Shown: piece by piece, positions 5,899 through 9,787 of the stretch | Layout: each line of letters opens with the position of its first letter | Position numbering within the stretch: the stretch's first letter is position 1 | From: Betaproteobacteria bacterium | GTDB lineage: Bacteria; Pseudomonadota; Gammaproteobacteria; Burkholderiales; SG8-41 | Reading direction: 5' to 3' | DNA: 9,787 nucleotides | Assembly (NCBI GenBank): GCA_021300125.1 | Contig: JAJTHX010000049.1 | Span: 1-9,787 of the forward strand | The notes under the pieces: generated by a model | Database searches by the model: none | Seen by the model: only the letters and a program-made list of their open reading frames with translations | What the model was told of the DNA's origin: nothing | Program-made: the position numbers and the translations under genes

Positions 5899-6774
5899 AT
5901 GCCGCAAACACCGACCTTGAATCTCCTCGGCGCCGGTCGTCTCGGCCGCAGCGTGGGGCGTCTCATCGCCACTGATCGCGAAGCAGTCCTGCAGGATGTT
6001 CTGACCACGCGCGCAGACAGCGCGGTGTCCGCGGTGGCGTTCATCGGTGCCGGCCGTGCAGTGCATGATCTTGCCGCACTGCGTCCGGCAGACCTGTGGC
6101 TGCTGACGCCGCCCGATGCCGTCATTGCGCCGCTTGCCATGGCCCTGGCTGGCACCGGCCTGCTGCGCGCCGGCGACGTGGTCTGCCATTGCAGCGGCGC
6201 CCTGCCTTCATCGCTGCTCGCGCCGCTGCGGGCTGCGGGTGCATCGGTCGCGAGTATGCATCCGCTGAAGTCCTTTGCCGATCCGGCCGCGTCAGCGGCT
6301 TCGTTTGCCGGCACCTGGTGCACCGCCGAAGGCGATGCCGCTGCGCTGCAGTGCCTGCAGCCGCTGTTCGAGCGCCTCGGTGCACGCGTTGCGCGCATGG
6401 ATGCCGCAGGCAAGACGCTCTATCACGCTGCCGCGGTGCTGATGTGCAACGACCTGGTGGCGCTGCTGGAGGCGGGGCTGCGCAGTGCCGAGGCTGCGGG
6501 TCTGGCGCGCGGCGCCGCGCTGGAGATGTTCGCGCCGCTGGTGCGCGAGACCCTGGATAACGTGTTTCGCCTCGGCCCGGCGCGCGCGCTGACCGGGCCG
6601 GTGCTGCGTGGCGATGCCGCGGTGGTGCAGGCCCAGCATGGGGCGCTGGAGGCCCTTGATCCGCGCCTCGCCGGGGTATACCGCGCGCTGGCCGTGGTGG
6701 CGCTGGAACTGGCGCGGGCGCAGGGCGCAAACCCCGCTGCGCTGGCTGCGGTGGATGCCGTGCTTAAAAAATAA
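5899..6774 (+). CDS. Rossmann-fold and DUF2520 domain protein (predicted NAD(P)-dependent dehydrogenase)
   Basis: A 291-residue protein of usual length for this two-domain family. The N-terminal Rossmann domain (about residues 5-135) begins with strand LNLLGAGRLGRSVG containing the dinucleotide loop GAGRLG (11-16). It continues with LWLLTPPDAVI, VVCHCSGAL (95-102) and MHPLKSF (120-126). The C-terminal helical DUF2520 domain (about 150-280) includes the block YHAAAVLMCNDLVALLEAG and ALTGPVLRGD (230-239), corresponding to the substrate side in 6-phosphogluconate-dehydrogenase-like enzymes. It is related to ketopantoate reductase and ProC-type reductases, but the substrate is not established. 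It starts 21 bases after the DUF4124-like gene and ends in an AAAAAATAA stop that opens an AT-rich stretch. Function beyond predicted NAD(P)-linked oxidoreductase is unknown. Confidence 0.9.
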   Translation: MPQTPTLNLLGAGRLGRSVGRLIATDREAVLQDVLTTRADSAVSAVAFIGAGRAVHDLAALRPADLWLLTPPDAVIAPLAMALAGTGLLRAGDVVCHCSGALPSSLLAPLRAAGASVASMHPLKSFADPAASAASFAGTWCTAEGDAAALQCLQPLFERLGARVARMDAAGKTLYHAAAVLMCNDLVALLEAGLRSAEAAGLARGAALEMFAPLVRETLDNVFRLGPARALTGPVLRGDAAVVQAQHGALEALDPRLAGVYRALAVVALELARAQGANPAALAAVDAVLKK

Positions 6775-6854
6775 ACAAATAAAAACAATAACTTACAATT
6801 TTTCGGGGTCTGGCTCCGGCTGGGGTGGCGGGGCCTGCTTGTTACAATCGGATC
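6775..6854 (+). promoter_or_regulatory. AT-rich island and promoter region upstream of the thioesterase gene
   Basis: These 80 bases hold a strongly A-rich stretch up to about 6802, then a G-rich stretch. The heptamer TTACAAT occurs twice, at 6793-6799 and 6842-6848. No hairpin terminator for the upstream gene was found. The second heptamer is the core of the promoter listed separately; the first may be a second -10-like box but lacks a matching -35. Confidence 0.4.
6840..6848 (+). promoter_or_regulatory. extended -10 promoter of the thioesterase gene
   Basis: TGTTACAAT matches the extended -10 form TGnTATAAT with one mismatch. It ends exactly 6 bases before the ATG at 6855, so transcription would start at the start codon. 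No -35 box is seen, which extended -10 promoters can do without. There is no Shine-Dalgarno between it and the ATG. Together these suggest a leaderless mRNA. Confidence 0.45.
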
Positions 6855-7838
6855 ATGAATTCCCACGCCTGGCCCGCGTCAGCCGTTGACGCCACCCTGG
6901 AATCGATCCGCCGCCAGGTGCTGCGCGGCATCGCGCTTAACCGCGAACCCGGCTATCACTTCGCCGGCAATTTTCTCGACCTTTCATATGACCATGTCGG
7001 CACCGACCACACCGCGCTGTCGGTGGATGTGGCGCCGCATTGCAGCGCCGATGACGGCCAGCTGAGCCTGTCGGGCTTTGCCATCCTTGCCGACCTCGCG
7101 ATGGCGGGCGCGGTGCGCGCCGGCCTTGATCCGAAAACGCGGCTGGCCACGGTCACCATGAACCTGCAGTTCAGCGGCCAGCCCGGCACCGGCCGCCTGT
7201 ATGCACGCGGCGCAATGCACGGTTTCATCGAGGGTGCGGCCGGAAAACAGGGCACGAGCACGGTGGCGATCCGCAACGATGCAGGGCTGGTTTGCAATGG
7301 TGCTGCGACCTTCATGGTGCTCAAGCCACCCAAGGGCGTGGAGCTGCATCCGGTGCCGCATCGTCGCCGCGGCGAAAATCCGACGCCGGAAATCCCCGGT
7401 GGCCAGCTGCGTCCCGACGAGAAAAAGGTGCTCGCCGCGGCCGATGTGTCGCTGCAGCATGTGCGCCAGCAGGGCGGTGCTTTCATCCAGCATTTCTGGG
7501 GTGTGCAGGCAAAGCATGTCCCCGGCGGCGGCGCCCAGGCCACCGTTAAAAACGGCCCGCACATCGGCAACCGTGTCGGCCATGTGCAGGGCGGCATCCT
7601 GCTCGGCCTCGCCGCGGAAAACGCGGTCGCTGCGTTGAACGAGTACTGGCAGCTCACCGCGCTGTCCTCCTGGTATATCAGTCCCGGCGAAGGCCGCGCG
7701 CTGAAAATCCGCTCGAAAGTGGTGCACCACGGCCGGCTGGTTGCGGTGGTGCATACCGAGGTCACCGGCAAAGGCGCGGACGGCAAGCGGCGCAAGGTGT
7801 TCGAGCTGATGACCACCCACGCTTACCGGTCTGAGTAA
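6855..7838 (+). CDS. tandem-hotdog acyl-CoA thioesterase-like protein (PaaI-like)
   Basis: A 327-residue protein from the ATG at 6855, about twice a single PaaI-type hotdog. The first hotdog domain (about residues 35-158) has the central helix SLSGFAILADLAMAG followed by strands VTMNLQFSG and GLVCNGAATFMVL. A charged linker (about 160-200) precedes the second domain (about 205-324), with helix NRVGHVQGGILLGLAAEN and strands ALKIRSKVVHHGRLVAVVHTEV and FELMTTHAY. Such proteins hydrolyse acyl-CoA thioesters; the acyl group is not known. The first helix keeps the catalytic-type Asp80 but has lost HGG, while the second keeps GG (246-247) and has Ala254 where Asp is expected. It lacks a Shine-Dalgarno and may be leaderless. 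A GTG at 6825 would add 10 residues. The PA0069-type gene follows 2 bases later. Confidence 0.82.
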   Translation: MNSHAWPASAVDATLESIRRQVLRGIALNREPGYHFAGNFLDLSYDHVGTDHTALSVDVAPHCSADDGQLSLSGFAILADLAMAGAVRAGLDPKTRLATVTMNLQFSGQPGTGRLYARGAMHGFIEGAAGKQGTSTVAIRNDAGLVCNGAATFMVLKPPKGVELHPVPHRRRGENPTPEIPGGQLRPDEKKVLAAADVSLQHVRQQGGAFIQHFWGVQAKHVPGGGAQATVKNGPHIGNRVGHVQGGILLGLAAENAVAALNEYWQLTALSSWYISPGEGRALKIRSKVVHHGRLVAVVHTEVTGKGADGKRRKVFELMTTHAYRSE

Positions 7839-7840
7839 GC

Positions 7841-8944
7841 ATGGCCTTGCGCACGCTGTCGGGCAAACATGCCGATGCGCGCAAGGGCCGTGGCGCGGGC
7901 GTCAACCCCGAGGGGCGTTTCGAGCAGGTGGAGCGCGTGGCCTTTGACGACGGCTGGGAGTCCGCCGCCCATGAGGAAGAGCGTGCGCTGAAAACCGTCA
8001 TCACCGACGAACGCGCCAAATCCATACTCAGCCGCAATGACTCACCCGACATTCCATTCACCCAGTCGATCAATCCCTACCAGGGCTGCGAGCACGGCTG
8101 CATTTACTGCTATGCAAGGCCGAGCCACGCCTACCGCAACCTGTCACCGGGCGTGGATTTCGAGACGCGGATTTTTGCCAAGGTCAACGCGGCCGAACTG
8201 CTGCGCGCAGAATTATCAAAGCCGGGCTACCGCTGCGAGCGGATTGCGCTGGGTGCCAATACCGATCCCTACCAGCCGGCCGAGCGGGCGCGGCGCATCA
8301 CCCGCGGCATCCTCGAGGTCTGCGCCGAATTCAACCAGCCGGTGGGTATCGTCACCAAGAACGCGCTGGTCGAGCGCGACATCGACCTGCTCGCGCCGAT
8401 GGCGGCCCGGGGGCTCGCCGAAGTGTTTGTGTCAGTGACCACGCAGGACCCGGAGCTTGCACGGCGCATGGAGCCGCGCTGCAGTGCGCCGGCCCGGCGC
8501 CTGCAGGCGGTGCGCGCGCTGTCACAGGCGGGGATTCCGACCGGGGTGATGGTGGCGCCGGTGGTGCCTTTCCTGAACGACCACGAGATCGAGGCGCTGG
8601 TGGCGGCCGCGGCCGAGCACGGCGCGCAGCGCGCGGCGTGGATCCTGATGCGTCTGCCGTTCGAGGTGAAGGACCTGTTCCGTGACTGGCTGCAGCGCCA
8701 CTATCCGCTGAAGGCGGCGCATGTGATAAGCCGCGTGCAGCAGCTGCGCGGCGGCCGCGACAACGATCCGGATTTCGGCAGCCGCATGCGCGGCGAAGGC
8801 GAACTCGCCCAGCTGATCGGCCGCCGCTTCGACGTTGCCTGCAAAAAGGCCGGCCTCAACCAGGCGCGGCGCGGCGAGGGCATGCGTTGCAATACCACGC
8901 TGTTCCGGGTGCCGGGCGCAGCGAAACAAGGTAGTCTGTTCTGA
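7841..8944 (+). CDS. PA0069-family radical SAM protein
   Basis: A 367-residue protein, full length for the family. The 4Fe-4S motif CX3CX2C is at Cys83, Cys87 and Cys90 in INPYQGCEHGCIYCYARPSH. This opening resembles the SplB/spore photoproduct lyase-like branch of radical SAM enzymes. Later barrel features include ALGANTDPYQPAE, VGIVTKNALVERD, FVSVTT and IPTGVMVAPVVPFLND. The C terminus carries the conserved NTTLFR and ends in GSLF. SAM cleavage by a 4Fe-4S cluster is expected from the family; the substrate is unknown. The first ~50 residues (rich in Gly, Arg and charged residues, with GAGVNPEGRFE) are typical of the group. The ATG at 7841 lies 2 bases after the thioesterase stop with little ribosome site, so translation is probably coupled. 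Confidence 0.92.
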   Translation: MALRTLSGKHADARKGRGAGVNPEGRFEQVERVAFDDGWESAAHEEERALKTVITDERAKSILSRNDSPDIPFTQSINPYQGCEHGCIYCYARPSHAYRNLSPGVDFETRIFAKVNAAELLRAELSKPGYRCERIALGANTDPYQPAERARRITRGILEVCAEFNQPVGIVTKNALVERDIDLLAPMAARGLAEVFVSVTTQDPELARRMEPRCSAPARRLQAVRALSQAGIPTGVMVAPVVPFLNDHEIEALVAAAAEHGAQRAAWILMRLPFEVKDLFRDWLQRHYPLKAAHVISRVQQLRGGRDNDPDFGSRMRGEGELAQLIGRRFDVACKKAGLNQARRGEGMRCNTTLFRVPGAAKQGSLF

Positions 8945-8952
8945 GTATCCGT

Positions 8953-8957
8953 GGAGG
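8953..8957 (+). promoter_or_regulatory. ribosome binding site fixing the start of the deacetylase-family gene
   Basis: GGAGG lies 7 bases before the ATG at 8965, the best-spaced strong Shine-Dalgarno in the window. It sets the start of an open frame that runs off the window's end. Confidence 0.7.
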
Positions 8958-8964
8958 AACGGCA

Positions 8965-9787
8965 ATGAAATCGGAAGTGGCGCTGTATGTGGACGAAGCC
9001 CTGGGCAGTTACGGTTTCCCCGACGGGCATCCCTGGGGGCCGGACCGGCAGGATGCGTTCTGGCGCGAGGCCACCGGGCAGCAGCTCGACAGGTCCGCGG
9101 AGGTCTGCGGTTCGCGCGCGGCGACGGCGGAGGAAATCGGCCGCTTCCATGATGAGGCCCATGTCGAGCGCGTGCGCCAGCTCTCCGACCGCGGCCATGG
9201 CCTGATCGATCACGGCGACACGCCTGCCTTCGCCGGCGTTTACGAGGCTTCGGCGCATGTGGTCGGCGCGGCGCTCGACGGTCTGCACCGTATCATGGCC
9301 GGCGAAATCCTGCGCAGCTTCCAGCCCATCGGGGGCCTGCACCATGCGGCACGCGAGCGTGCCGCAGGGTTCTGCGTGTTCAACGACTGCGGCGTGGTCA
9401 TTGACACCCTGCGCTCGCAGTACGGCGTGAAGCGCGTGGCGTATGTGGACATCGACGTTCACCACGGCGACGGCCTGTATTACCCGTATGAATCCGATCC
9501 CGATTTCATCTACGCCGACATCCACGAGGACGGGCGTTTCCTGTATCCGGGCACTGGTGCTGCCACCGAGCGCGGCAAGGGAGCGGGGGCCGGGCTCAAG
9601 CTGAACATCCCGATGCAGCCGGGCTCGACCGACGCCCAGTTCATGGCCGCCTGGGAGCAGGTCGAGGCGCACCTGCGCGCGCACAAGCCGGAGTTCATCC
9701 TGCTCCAGGCCGGCGCCGACAGCATCGCCGGCGATCCGCTCGCGCATCTGCAGTACACGCCGAAGGCGCACGCCCATGCCGCGCACC
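8965..9787 (+). CDS. histone deacetylase-family amidohydrolase, N-terminal part (3' end outside window)
   Basis: The frame is open from the ATG at 8965 to the window edge, giving 274 visible residues. Histone-deacetylase-fold motifs appear in order: the active-site His pair H126-H127 in GGLHHAARERAAGFCVFND, the zinc ligands Asp164 and His166 in VDIDVHHGDGLYY, the PGTGA loop (196-200), and Asp252 in QAGADSIAGDPL as the third expected zinc ligand. The catalytic Tyr lies in the missing part. Bacterial members are zinc enzymes removing acetyl groups from proteins (AcuC type), acetylpolyamines or other acyl amides. Which applies here cannot be told, though FCVFND followed by DVHHGDG fits the general deacetylase branch. 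It begins 20 bases after the PA0069-type gene with its own strong ribosome site, so it may share that transcript. Confidence 0.92.
   Translation, partial: MKSEVALYVDEALGSYGFPDGHPWGPDRQDAFWREATGQQLDRSAEVCGSRAATAEEIGRFHDEAHVERVRQLSDRGHGLIDHGDTPAFAGVYEASAHVVGAALDGLHRIMAGEILRSFQPIGGLHHAARERAAGFCVFNDCGVVIDTLRSQYGVKRVAYVDIDVHHGDGLYYPYESDPDFIYADIHEDGRFLYPGTGAATERGKGAGAGLKLNIPMQPGSTDAQFMAAWEQVEAHLRAHKPEFILLQAGADSIAGDPLAHLQYTPKAHAHAAH

Noticed and set aside
6984..7820. Overlapping minus-strand frames opposite the thioesterase gene
   Set aside because: They are shadow frames. The plus frame has two recognisable hotdog domains with the expected helix and strand pattern.
8701..9786. A 361-codon open frame on the minus strand opposite the radical SAM 3' end and the deacetylase gene
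   Set aside because: It crosses two well-supported genes on the other strand and shows no domain. The plus frame has zinc-site motifs and a strong ribosome site.
1..9787. Search for a defence, phage, CRISPR or mobile system
   Set aside because: No repeat array, transposase, integrase, tRNA or toxin-antitoxin pair was seen. The genes are conserved chromosomal families with uniform base composition apart from the two short AT-rich islands.

Overview
This is a GC-rich (estimated by eye at about two-thirds G+C), gene-dense chromosomal window. It looks like a Pseudomonadota genome of the beta/gamma type. The clues are an Hsp15-like S4 protein, a PA0069-family radical SAM protein, a YbaY-type lipoprotein, a DUF4124-type periplasmic protein and a Tat-exported PhoD phosphatase. 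I could not fix the genus. I see no tRNA, rRNA, CRISPR array, insertion sequence, phage gene or defence island. The content is mostly housekeeping or conserved genes of poorly known function, so the interest lies in uncharacterised families and small-scale structure rather than a mobile system.

Layout. (1) Bases 1-2257, plus strand: the 3' end of a B12-binding radical SAM protein (DUF4080), a Cys-rich DUF2237 protein, a small multi-pass membrane protein, hslR (Hsp15) and a small coiled-coil protein. Gaps are 9-44 bases, so this could be one operon. (2) Bases 2301-3854, minus strand: a single phoD-like Tat-exported phosphodiesterase/alkaline phosphatase. It converges with group 1 and diverges from group 3. 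(3) Bases 3959-6774, plus strand: a GNAT acetyltransferase, a YbaY-like lipoprotein, an apparently frameshifted small membrane protein, a secreted DUF4124-like protein with two Cys pairs, and a Rossmann/DUF2520 dehydrogenase-like protein. Several junctions overlap or abut. (4) Bases 6855-9787, plus strand: a two-hotdog thioesterase-like protein, a PA0069-family radical SAM protein (2-base gap) and the 5' part of a histone-deacetylase-family amidohydrolase that runs off the end.

Groups 1 and 3 each end in a short AT-rich island that stands out against the GC-rich background. The island before group 4 is followed by an extended -10 promoter placed so that the thioesterase mRNA would be leaderless. 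The three envelope genes of group 3 (lipoprotein, membrane protein, periplasmic protein) suggest a small surface-related cluster, but no shared pathway can be deduced. PhoD would release phosphate from phosphodiesters in the periplasm. Hsp15 would act in rescue of stalled 50S subunits after heat shock.
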